NCBI GenBank assembly: GCA_003820635.1
Contig: RPOS01000189.1
Location: 1 to 5,008, forward strand
Length of the DNA stretch: 5,008 nucleotides
DNA from: Verrucomicrobiaceae bacterium
GTDB lineage: Bacteria > Verrucomicrobiota > Verrucomicrobiae > Verrucomicrobiales > Akkermansiaceae
Direction of reading: 5' to 3'
Every line of letters starts with the position of its first letter. Position 1 is the stretch's first letter. Made by a program: the position numbers and the translations under genes. Below, one piece after another: positions 1 to 5,008 of this stretch. The notes beneath the pieces were generated by a model that saw only the letters and a program-made list of their open reading frames with translations, was not told the DNA's origin and ran no database searches.

Positions 1-176
1 AGGTCAAACAGCGCTGGATCCTGCACCGTGCAGAAGTAGGGCGTGAGGAACAGCTCCTGGGTGACCACGATGTTCGCCCCCTGCGCCGCGGCCTGGCGGA
101 TGAGGGTTTCATGGTGATCGAAGGCCTCCGCCTTGGTGGCGAAGGTCTTGGACTGGAGCAGGGCGATGCGCGGCAT
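1..176 (-). CDS. aguB: N-carbamoylputrescine amidase-like carbon-nitrogen hydrolase (N-terminal part, cut by window edge)
   Basis: Only the first 58 codons are present; the gene continues past the left edge. The translation starts MPRIALLQSK and contains GANIVVTQELFLTPYFCTVQ, followed by DPALFDL. Nitrilase-superfamily amidases use a Glu-Lys-Cys triad, and E41 of the QELF motif is the expected catalytic Glu; Lys and Cys lie outside the window. The stretch ELFxTPYFCxxxDPxLFDL is typical of AguB, which hydrolyses N-carbamoylputrescine to putrescine, CO2 and ammonia in the cytoplasm, the final step of the agmatine route to polyamines. I chose the ATG at 174-176 because the superfamily's first beta strand follows it directly; an in-frame ATG at 183-185 would add three residues. 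No strong ribosome binding site is visible before either. The stop of the EF-G-like gene is 51 bp upstream on the same strand, so cotranscription is plausible. Another nitrilase-family amidase cannot be excluded from 58 residues. Confidence 0.85.
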   Translation of the reverse strand, partial: MPRIALLQSKTFATKAEAFDHHETLIRQAAAQGANIVVTQELFLTPYFCTVQDPALFD

Positions 177-227
177 GGGCGGCATGCTCGCGCAAGCGCG
201 GCGCGGAATCAAGCTCCGGGGAAGGCG

Positions 228-2309
228 TCACTCTTCCTCCACCTTGCGGCCGTGCTCTGCGAGGATCTTGGTCTCCATTTCGCGTGGCACGTCCTCGTAG
301 CGGTCGAACTTTTCCTTGTGCCTGCCACGACCGGCGGTGATGGCGCGCAGCTGGCTGGAATACTGATAGAGCTCCGCCTGCGGCACCTGGGCTACGACCA
401 CCTCGAAGCGGCCCTCGGTTTCCATGCCCATGATGCGGCCGCGGCGGCCTGATAGATCCGCCAGCACGCCACCGACGGCATCGGAGGGCACCTTGATGCG
501 CAGTTCCATCACCGGTTCCAGCAGTTTTGGCTTGGCCATCAGGAAGGCCTCGTTGAAGGCGGCCTTGCCGGCGATCTGGAACGCAATGTCCTTGGAGTCC
601 ACCGGGTGTTGCTTGCCGTCGTAGAAATCCACCTTCACATCGGTGACCGGGAAGCCACCGTAGGGACCGGCTGTGCAGGCGGTCTGCACGCCTTTTTCCA
701 CCGAAGGCACAAACACGCGGTCCACGTTGCTGCCGACCAGCGACTGGGTGAAGACCACGCCGCTTTCCGAGGGTAACGACTCGATGCGCATCCACACTTC
801 CGCGAACTGCCCCGCGCCGCCGGTTTGTTTCTTGTGGCGGTGCTTGGACTCGCTGCGGCCGGAAATGGTGGCACGGTAGGAAACGCGCGGCGCGACGAGC
901 TCCACGTCCACATTGAAGCGGCGTTTGAGTTCCTCCGCCATGATCTGTAGCTGCAGCCAGCCTTGGCCGGAAACGATCGTCTGGCCCACTTCCGGGTCGA
1001 AGTGATATTCAAACGTCGGATCCTCCTCGCGCAGTGCGGAGAGTCCTTCGCCGAGCTTGTTGAGGTCGGACTTGGACTTGGCGACAAGCGCGCCGCGGGT
1101 GTTGGGCGCGGGGAAATCCACCACCGGCAGGGTGACTTGGCGGGCGGCGGCGCAGAGTGTGTCGCCCGCACGGGTGGCGCGGAGTTTCACCACCGCTCCA
1201 ATGTCACCGGCGTGCAGCGATGGCACCGGCTCGCGGGCGGAGCCATTGACGCGGTAGAGCTGGCCGATGCGCTCGGTTTCGCCACGATTGACGTTGATGA
1301 GCTCCGAGCCGGAAACCACGTCTCCGCTGTAAACGCGGAAGAACGAAAGGTTGCCGACATGGTTCTCGTGCATCGTCTTGAAAACATAAGCCACCGTCTG
1401 GCCGTCATTCAGCGCCACGCTGATATCGCCTCCGTTCGCGTCCTTGGCCGCGACCGTCGCCCGGTCCACCGGCGAGGCTCCATATTTGGCGATGAAATCC
1501 AGAATCCTCGAAACCCCGACGTTTTTCACGCCGGACGCGGCGAACACCGGCACCACCAAGCCTTTCTGCACCGCCTCGTGGACGTGCGCGCGGAGTTCAT
1601 CTTCGCTGAGCGTGCCCTCCTCGAAGAATTTCTCCAACAATTCATCCTCCGACTCCGCCACCATGTCGATGAGCTGGCGGTGCAGTTCGGTGACCTTTTC
1701 CTTAAGCGCGCCCTCGGCGGGTTTCTCCTCGTATTTTCCGCTGCCGTCGGCGGCGAAGGTGATCACCTCCGAGCGCATCACATCCAGCACCGAGCTGAAT
1801 CCCGGACCCTCGTCCACCGGCAGGGTCATCGGGAAAACGCGGGCGCCGTAATGCTCGCGCGCTTCTTCGAGAATCGCGGCGTAGTCCGTGCGCTCGCGGT
1901 CCAGCAGATTGATCACCAGGAAGCGAGGGATGTCATATTCCGCAGCGGCCGCCCACAATTCGTCGGCTCCGGTTTCCACGCCGTTCACGCCGCTGATGAC
2001 GATCATCGCGGAGTCCGCCACGCGCAGCGCGCTGAGCGGCTCGCTGATGAAATCCGGCGTACCGGGGCAATCGATGATATTGAGTTCGCGCCCCAGCCAC
2101 TCCTCGGCGATGACGGTGGCGTGGATGGACTGCTGGTGCTCCTTTTCATCCGAGTGGAAATCGGAAACCGTGTTGCCCTGCTCGATGGTCCCTGCGCGGG
2201 TGATTTTTCCGGCGCATACCAGCATCGCTTCGCAAAGCAGGGTTTTGCCGGTGGATGCATGGCCGGTTACGGCAAGGTTGCGGATCTCGGGGGCGCGGAA
2301 GTCTTTCAT
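228..2309 (-). CDS. Elongation factor G-like translational GTPase (EF-G2-type paralogue) with altered G motifs
   Basis: This is a complete 693-residue protein of full EF-G length. The GTPase domain spans about 8-290: G1 GHASTGKT (16-23), G2 Thr65, G3 DCPGTPDF (80-87), G4 NLLD (134-137) and a G5-like AASG (257-260). Domain II is about 295-390, domain III 405-480 with GQGWLQLQ where EF-G usually has GMGELHLE, domain IV 485-605 with KKQTGGAGQF, and domain V 600-680 with GRRGRIMGME and TAGRGRHKEKF. In domain IV the tip QHPVDS keeps His568, matching the EF-G histidine that enters the decoding centre, so ribosomal translocation is the likely role. Housekeeping EF-G has DTPGHVDF and NKxD; here Thr84 replaces the catalytic His and Leu135 the guanine-contacting Lys. 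That argues for the EF-G-like/EF-G2 paralogue over fusA, with reduced or altered GTP hydrolysis (inference). The ATG at 2309 fits the family N terminus; no strong Shine-Dalgarno site precedes it. It probably leads a unit with the aguB-like gene. Confidence 0.93.
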   Translation of the reverse strand: MKDFRAPEIRNLAVTGHASTGKTLLCEAMLVCAGKITRAGTIEQGNTVSDFHSDEKEHQQSIHATVIAEEWLGRELNIIDCPGTPDFISEPLSALRVADSAMIVISGVNGVETGADELWAAAAEYDIPRFLVINLLDRERTDYAAILEEAREHYGARVFPMTLPVDEGPGFSSVLDVMRSEVITFAADGSGKYEEKPAEGALKEKVTELHRQLIDMVAESEDELLEKFFEEGTLSEDELRAHVHEAVQKGLVVPVFAASGVKNVGVSRILDFIAKYGASPVDRATVAAKDANGGDISVALNDGQTVAYVFKTMHENHVGNLSFFRVYSGDVVSGSELINVNRGETERIGQLYRVNGSAREPVPSLHAGDIGAVVKLRATRAGDTLCAAARQVTLPVVDFPAPNTRGALVAKSKSDLNKLGEGLSALREEDPTFEYHFDPEVGQTIVSGQGWLQLQIMAEELKRRFNVDVELVAPRVSYRATISGRSESKHRHKKQTGGAGQFAEVWMRIESLPSESGVVFTQSLVGSNVDRVFVPSVEKGVQTACTAGPYGGFPVTDVKVDFYDGKQHPVDSKDIAFQIAGKAAFNEAFLMAKPKLLEPVMELRIKVPSDAVGGVLADLSGRRGRIMGMETEGRFEVVVAQVPQAELYQYSSQLRAITAGRGRHKEKFDRYEDVPREMETKILAEHGRKVEEE

Positions 2310-2348
2310 AAAGCAGGTTTGTCAGTTTGGGGTTGTTTCAACAATGGA

Positions 2349-2363
2349 GGATCGCATCGATCC
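2349..2363. promoter_or_regulatory. Interrupted palindrome at the predicted transcription start of the EF-G-like gene
   Basis: GGATCG (2349-2354), spacer CAT, CGATCC (2358-2363): a perfect 6+6 inverted repeat. It lies immediately downstream of the candidate -10 box and at the predicted start of the EF-G-like transcript, so it could be a repressor site or a 5' leader hairpin. A 6-bp inverted repeat is expected by chance several times in 5 kb, so only its position makes it notable. Confidence 0.35.
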
Positions 2364-2369
2364 GTTACC

Positions 2370-2398
2370 ATTAGGTGCAGCCCGCCCCGTGGCGTCAA
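2370..2398 (-). promoter_or_regulatory. Candidate sigma70-type promoter of the EF-G-like gene
   Basis: Read on the minus strand, a TTGACG -35 box (2398-2393; 5 of 6 consensus bases) is followed after exactly 17 bp by CCTAAT (2375-2370; 4 of 6, ending TAAT). The transcript would start near 2363, giving a leader of roughly 54 nt before the ATG at 2309. Placement between the upstream gene's terminator and the EF-G-like gene is right. The assignment rests on consensus match only. Confidence 0.5.
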
Positions 2399-2440
2399 CC
2401 ATCCCGGTTCACCCCGCAAATCGAAGCGCGGCTTTCGGCA

Positions 2441-2458
2441 AAATCCGGTGACCACCGG
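2441..2458 (-). terminator. Probable intrinsic terminator after the C40 peptidase gene
   Basis: On the minus strand CCGGTG, GT, CACCGG (2458-2445) is a perfect inverted repeat that folds as a 5-6 bp GC-rich stem, followed directly by ATTTT. It starts 32 bp after the stop codon of the C40 peptidase gene and ahead of the EF-G-like promoter, where a terminator is expected. The stem is short and the T run only four bases, so it may be weak. Confidence 0.45.
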
Positions 2459-2490
2459 CCAGCGCCCATGACGGCCCATGCTCGGGAAAC

Positions 2491-3012
2491 TCAAAGCCCT
2501 GCGGGGTGGCGCATCACGTGGCCCTTGCTTTGGCGGGTTTCGGGTTTCCAACGCGGGCCCGTCCGGTTGCCGGGACCGCCGGTATCCAACCTGAGACCGG
2601 CGATGGTGAGAAAAACATGCCCCTTGCGGATGTAGATAGTGATCCATTTGCCCTCGCCCTTTTTGCCGTATTTGAAATAGCCGCTGGAGGGCAGCGAGCC
2701 GCGCAGCAGGCCGGCCTCGCGCAGCACGTAGGAAACCGTGCCGGAGCAATCGTAGCCACTGTCCACATGGCTCGCATGGCCGCCGCCCCACTTGTAGGGC
2801 TTGCCTTGCAACCGGTTGCCGGCGGCGATCGCCCGCTTCACCGCTGCCGGGGCATCGCGCGGCGCATACGCAACGCCGTTTTTCAACAACGCGGTGCGGC
2901 CATGCTCGAAGCGGTAGCTCACCGGCTTGCGCGCCTTCACCTGGCTCGAACAGGAAACCAGATTCCCAAAAACGGGAATCAGCGCGAGCAGAATGACACC
3001 GACATTTTTCAC
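2491..3012 (-). CDS. NlpC/P60 (C40) family cell-wall peptidase, predicted lipoprotein
   Basis: This 173-residue protein begins with a positively charged tip (MKN), a hydrophobic stretch (4-17) and the lipobox LVSC (18-21), so Cys21 is the likely lipidated residue after export. The C40 domain covers about 55-170: WGGGH (75-79), the catalytic motif YDCSG with nucleophile Cys89, GHVFLTIAG with the expected catalytic His132, and a C-terminal GPRW...RHPAGL segment (152-173). H165 or a nearby polar residue may complete the triad. NlpC/P60 enzymes cleave gamma-D-glutamyl-diamino acid bonds in peptidoglycan peptides; here the enzyme would be membrane-anchored at the envelope. No SH3b or LysM targeting domain is present, so it is a minimal form. 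The start is GTG (3012-3010); starting there gives a proper signal peptide, and no upstream ATG fits. The gap to the EF-G-like gene is 181 bp with a likely terminator, so the two are probably separate units. The exact substrate is unknown. Confidence 0.88.
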   Translation of the reverse strand: MKNVGVILLALIPVFGNLVSCSSQVKARKPVSYRFEHGRTALLKNGVAYAPRDAPAAVKRAIAAGNRLQGKPYKWGGGHASHVDSGYDCSGTVSYVLREAGLLRGSLPSSGYFKYGKKGEGKWITIYIRKGHVFLTIAGLRLDTGGPGNRTGPRWKPETRQSKGHVMRHPAGL

Positions 3013-3019
3013 GCCCGGC

Positions 3020-3047
3020 AGAATATCAATTGGTTAAGGGATGTAAA
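3020..3047 (-). promoter_or_regulatory. Candidate promoter of the C40 peptidase gene
   Basis: On the minus strand TTTACA (3047-3042; 5 of 6 -35 bases) is followed after 16 bp by TATTCT (3025-3020; 4 of 6). The predicted transcription start falls at about 3014-3012, on the GTG start codon itself, which would give a leaderless or near-leaderless mRNA. The absence of a Shine-Dalgarno sequence upstream of the GTG is consistent with this. Confidence 0.35.
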
Positions 3048-3099
3048 CTAATTTCTGAAACTGGCGTAATACCACTCTGTATTTCCCCGGTGACTGTGC

Positions 3100-3129
3100 T
3101 TGTCGAGGAGGGCGGGGCTTTGCTATGCC
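3100..3129 (+). promoter_or_regulatory. Weak candidate promoter of the VOC-family gene
   Basis: TTGTCG (3100-3105) is followed after 18 bp by TATGCC (3124-3129), preceded by TGC. The transcript start would lie at about 3136-3137, at the ATG of 3137. The same stretch carries AGGAGG (3106-3111), which could instead be a ribosome binding site for an ATG at 3125 although its 13-base spacing is long. The two readings exclude each other. Confidence 0.22.
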
Positions 3130-3136
3130 TCCGGCC

Positions 3137-3532
3137 ATGAAGCTTGGCTACACGATCCTCTACGTCAAAGACGTCCCCCGCGCGGTGGCATTTTACGAAG
3201 ACGCCTTCGGCCTTGGCCGCAAGTTTGTCCACGAGGCCGGCATGTATGCCGAGATGGACACAGGTTCCACCACACTCTCCTTCGCCGCCAATGGCCTGGC
3301 GAAATCCAACCTGCCCTGCGGCTTCGAGGAAAACTGCCTGTCGAAACCGCCCGCCGGTTTCGAGATCGCCTTCACCACCGACGATGTGCCCGCCGCCTAC
3401 GAACGCGCGCTGGCCGCCGGGGCCACCGCCGTTGCCCCGCCAGCCACCAAGCCTTGGGGCCAGATTGTCGCCTTCGTTCGCGACAAGGACGGCATCGTGG
3501 TGGAGCTCTGCACGCCCTCGACGCAATCTTAA
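3137..3532 (+). CDS. VOC superfamily protein (glyoxalase/bleomycin resistance/dioxygenase fold)
   Basis: The protein has 131 residues from this start, the usual size of a single two-module VOC protein. The first beta-alpha-beta module opens with [20 protein letters not shown] and FGL (1-26), and strands run through YAEMDTG (37-43) and TTLSFA (45-50). The second module contains [10 protein letters not shown] (75-84), a helix YERALAAGA (88-96), and the hallmark ending [17 protein letters not shown] (107-123). Glu123 sits where VOC enzymes place a metal-ligand Glu, and Glu39 could be another ligand; no full His/Glu set is obvious, so catalysis is not assured. Family members include metal-dependent lyases, isomerases and dioxygenases, and non-catalytic antibiotic-binding proteins; the substrate cannot be read from sequence. 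The in-frame ATG at 3125 adds MPPA and has a better-placed purine-rich upstream stretch, but the fold begins at MKLGY. It is transcribed divergently from the C40 gene and lies 47 bp ahead of the SNF2 gene. Confidence 0.88.
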   Translation: MKLGYTILYVKDVPRAVAFYEDAFGLGRKFVHEAGMYAEMDTGSTTLSFAANGLAKSNLPCGFEENCLSKPPAGFEIAFTTDDVPAAYERALAAGATAVAPPATKPWGQIVAFVRDKDGIVVELCTPSTQS

Positions 3533-3540
3533 TACATGGC

Positions 3541-3557
3541 GGCGCTTTGCAAGCGCC
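3541..3557 (+). terminator. Perfect hairpin between the VOC and SNF2 genes
   Basis: GGCGCTT (3541-3547), loop TGC, AAGCGCC (3551-3557): a perfect 7-bp GC-rich stem starting 8 bp after the VOC stop codon. There is no T run after it on the plus strand, so it is not a classical intrinsic terminator. It could stabilise the 3' end, act as a Rho-assisted stop, or be one copy of a dispersed palindromic repeat. Confidence 0.35.
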
Positions 3558-3579
3558 AGGCCCGCAAACCTGCCGCCCC

Positions 3580-5008
3580 GTGTCCGCCGAGCCCTCTTCA
3601 TTCCTGCGCGACAGCCGCTGGCGCAATCGTTTCGACGAGGAAATTCTCCACGCCGCGCAGGCCATGGTTTCCAAGGTCCGCGACCTGCGCTTGGAAGAAG
3701 CGGCCCCGGCTTCGTTCACCCTTTTGGGAAACGTGGCGAAGGAGGAAACCGAGGTCGGATTCTGGAAATCCGGCGATGGCTGGGATTTCGAAACCTTCTG
3801 CTCCTGCGAGCTCGGGGCCTTCTGTCATCATGCCGCAGCGCTCATTCTCAAGGCGGAGAAAGAACGCGACCTCTCGCGCTTGCACGGCCACGGCATCACC
3901 GCTGCTGTCGCCGCCGCTTTGCCGAAGGCAGATGCTCCACCACCACCTCCGCCGGATTTGCCGGTCATCTCGCCCGAACCGCGGTTCGAACTCCACGTCA
4001 CCCGTGAGCCGGTGGACAAGATGTCCCGGCTGCTGCTCCAATCGCTCGGTCAGCCGGACCCGGAAGTCTGGATTTCCGCCGAGGCCAGCGTGATCTACGG
4101 TGAACATCGTAGCCCGCTGCGCGGCTCAATGCCGGAGTGGACCAGCCGCGTGCTTCCGCCAAACGGCCGCACGGTTATTCTCCGGCACCAGCAAGCCGCC
4201 GAAAACGCCGCCGCCCGCCAGCTCGCGGACACCGGACTTTCCTCGCTCCAGTCAAACTCCGCATGGCGCTTCCTGCTCAACCTCAAATCCCGCGATGCCA
4301 AAAACGCGCCTCCCCGCGACCGCTGGTTTCCCGATCCCAGCCGCATCGCGGTCGATCATTTCTGGCACCAGTTCCGCGGTGAAATGATCGCCCGGCTCGA
4401 AGACACCGGCTGGCGTGTGACGGTGGATGACAACGTGGGCCACCGTGTCTTCGAGGCCGATCCCGCGCAATGGGACAGTTCTCTAACAGCGCAGGACGGC
4501 GGCTGGTTCAGCCTGTCGGTGGGCTTCGACGTGGGCGGCGAGCGCCACGACCTGCTGCCGATCCTCGCGGAATTGCTGGAAAGCGATTTTCTTGAGGAAA
4601 CCCTCGACCGCCCGGACCTCGGGCATATCTATGCACCGCTACCGAATGGCGATGCTCTCAAGCTGCCGATCGGCCGCGTGCGCCGCATCCTGCATCATCT
4701 CGCGTCACTCATTGATCCCAAGTTTCCCGACCGGGCGCGGCTTCACGCACTGGACGCCGCCACCCTCGCCGGACTCGAAGGCCTCGGCATCGAAACACCG
4801 CCGGATCTCGCCGAGCTCGCCTCCAAGCTCAAGGACTTCTCCGGCATCGAAGCCGTCGCGCCCGACGCCGGCGTGCAGGCCACGCTGCGCGATTATCAAC
4901 TCGCAGGCTTCCGCTGGATGCAGTTTCTCGCCCGCCACGGCCTGCACGGCATCCTGGCCGATGACATGGGCCTCGGCAAAACCCTGCAAACCCTCACCCA
5001 CATTCTAA
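3580..5008 (+). CDS. SWIM zinc-finger SNF2-family helicase/ATPase (N-terminal part, cut by window edge)
   Basis: The frame is open from a GTG at 3580 to the right edge (476 codons, no stop). An N-terminal segment is followed by a SWIM zinc finger, CxC-x5-CxH, with Cys74, Cys76, Cys82 and His84, which in this family binds zinc and probably nucleic acid or a partner. A linker with six prolines (120-125) follows. About 200-425 resembles the bacterial SNF2-associated region, including [11 protein letters not shown] (308-318), [13 protein letters not shown] (351-363) and a segment just before the ATPase. The core begins with the Q-motif-like [12 protein letters not shown] (436-447) and motif [16 protein letters not shown] (458-472), with Lys467 in the Walker A site. 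Known members are about twice this long, so DExH and the C-terminal RecA lobe should follow outside. SNF2 ATPases translocate on double-stranded DNA and remodel protein-DNA complexes; a role in transcription or repair is possible. The GTG has no clear Shine-Dalgarno site; TTG at 3547 is an in-frame alternative. Confidence 0.9.
   Translation, partial: MSAEPSSFLRDSRWRNRFDEEILHAAQAMVSKVRDLRLEEAAPASFTLLGNVAKEETEVGFWKSGDGWDFETFCSCELGAFCHHAAALILKAEKERDLSRLHGHGITAAVAAALPKADAPPPPPPDLPVISPEPRFELHVTREPVDKMSRLLLQSLGQPDPEVWISAEASVIYGEHRSPLRGSMPEWTSRVLPPNGRTVILRHQQAAENAAARQLADTGLSSLQSNSAWRFLLNLKSRDAKNAPPRDRWFPDPSRIAVDHFWHQFRGEMIARLEDTGWRVTVDDNVGHRVFEADPAQWDSSLTAQDGGWFSLSVGFDVGGERHDLLPILAELLESDFLEETLDRPDLGHIYAPLPNGDALKLPIGRVRRILHHLASLIDPKFPDRARLHALDAATLAGLEGLGIETPPDLAELASKLKDFSGIEAVAPDAGVQATLRDYQLAGFRWMQFLARHGLHGILADDMGLGKTLQTLTHIL

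Noticed and set aside
109..795. A 228-codon minus-strand frame overlapping the end of the EF-G-like gene and the aguB-like start.
   Set aside because: It is an alternative frame of two recognisable genes, with an Arg/Gly-rich composition and no domain.
228..2309. Assignment as housekeeping fusA, LepA or a Tet(M)/Tet(O) ribosome-protection protein.
   Set aside because: Altered G3 and G4 motifs and lack of rpsL/rpsG/tuf neighbours argue against fusA. The QHPVDS domain IV tip and the EF-G-type domain V argue against LepA and tetracycline-resistance proteins.
963..2471. A 502-codon open frame on the plus strand opposite the EF-G-like gene.
   Set aside because: It lies antisense to an unmistakable full-length EF-G-like protein and its translation is rich in His, Arg, Ala and Gly with no recognisable motif. 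Long antisense frames are a usual by-product of high-GC codon use.
3144..4093. Overlapping plus-strand frames of 287 codons (3144-4007) and 185 codons (3536-4093).
   Set aside because: They overlap the VOC and SNF2 genes in other frames, are rich in Pro, Arg and Ser, and show no family motif, whereas the frame from 3580 carries the SWIM and SNF2 motifs.
3598..4107. A 169-codon minus-strand frame opposite the start of the SNF2 gene.
   Set aside because: Antisense to the SWIM domain coding region, low-complexity composition, no promoter or domain visible.
3137..5008. A defence island (for example a DISARM-like set) built on the SNF2 helicase.
   Set aside because: No methylase, nuclease, phospholipase-D or DUF partner is visible; the neighbours are a VOC protein and a C40 peptidase. 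The region to the right would need to be seen before proposing this.

Overview
The window is GC-rich bacterial DNA, almost fully coding, with five protein genes: three on the minus strand in the left 3 kb and two on the plus strand in the right 2 kb. I see no rRNA, tRNA, CRISPR array, insertion sequence or phage gene. The gene types are an EF-G-like paralogue, N-carbamoylputrescine amidase, a C40 lipoprotein, a VOC protein and a SWIM/SNF2 helicase. Together with high GC and weak or absent Shine-Dalgarno sites, they would fit a member of the Verrucomicrobiota. This is an impression from gene style, not a proof; no marker gene settles it.

Left part (minus strand). The left edge cuts through the start of a nitrilase-superfamily gene that closely resembles aguB (N-carbamoylputrescine amidase, last step of putrescine synthesis from agmatine). 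About 50 bp upstream of it on the same strand lies a complete 693-residue gene for an elongation factor G-like translational GTPase. It keeps all five EF-G domains and the key domain IV histidine, but its GTP-binding/hydrolysis motifs are altered: Thr replaces the catalytic His of G3, and NLLD replaces NKxD in G4. It is therefore probably the EF-G2/EF-G-like paralogue, not the housekeeping fusA. A good sigma70-like promoter and a 15-bp interrupted palindrome lie in front of it. The close spacing suggests the aguB-like gene is transcribed with it.

Middle. A small gene for a secreted NlpC/P60 (C40) cell-wall peptidase with a lipoprotein signal follows, also on the minus strand, with a likely terminator hairpin behind it. 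A 112-124 bp divergent region then separates it from a plus-strand gene for a short VOC (glyoxalase/bleomycin-resistance fold) protein. Candidate promoters for both divergent genes put the transcription start at or next to the start codon, so leaderless transcripts are possible.

Right part (plus strand). After a short gap with a perfect 7-bp hairpin, a large SNF2-family helicase begins. It has an N-terminal SWIM zinc finger, a proline-rich linker, the bacterial SNF2-associated region and the start of the ATPase core. The right edge cuts it just after the Walker A motif.

The genes are mostly ordinary chromosomal functions, and I see no convincing multi-gene novel system. The most interesting item is the EF-G paralogue with a degenerate GTPase centre and its palindromic leader.
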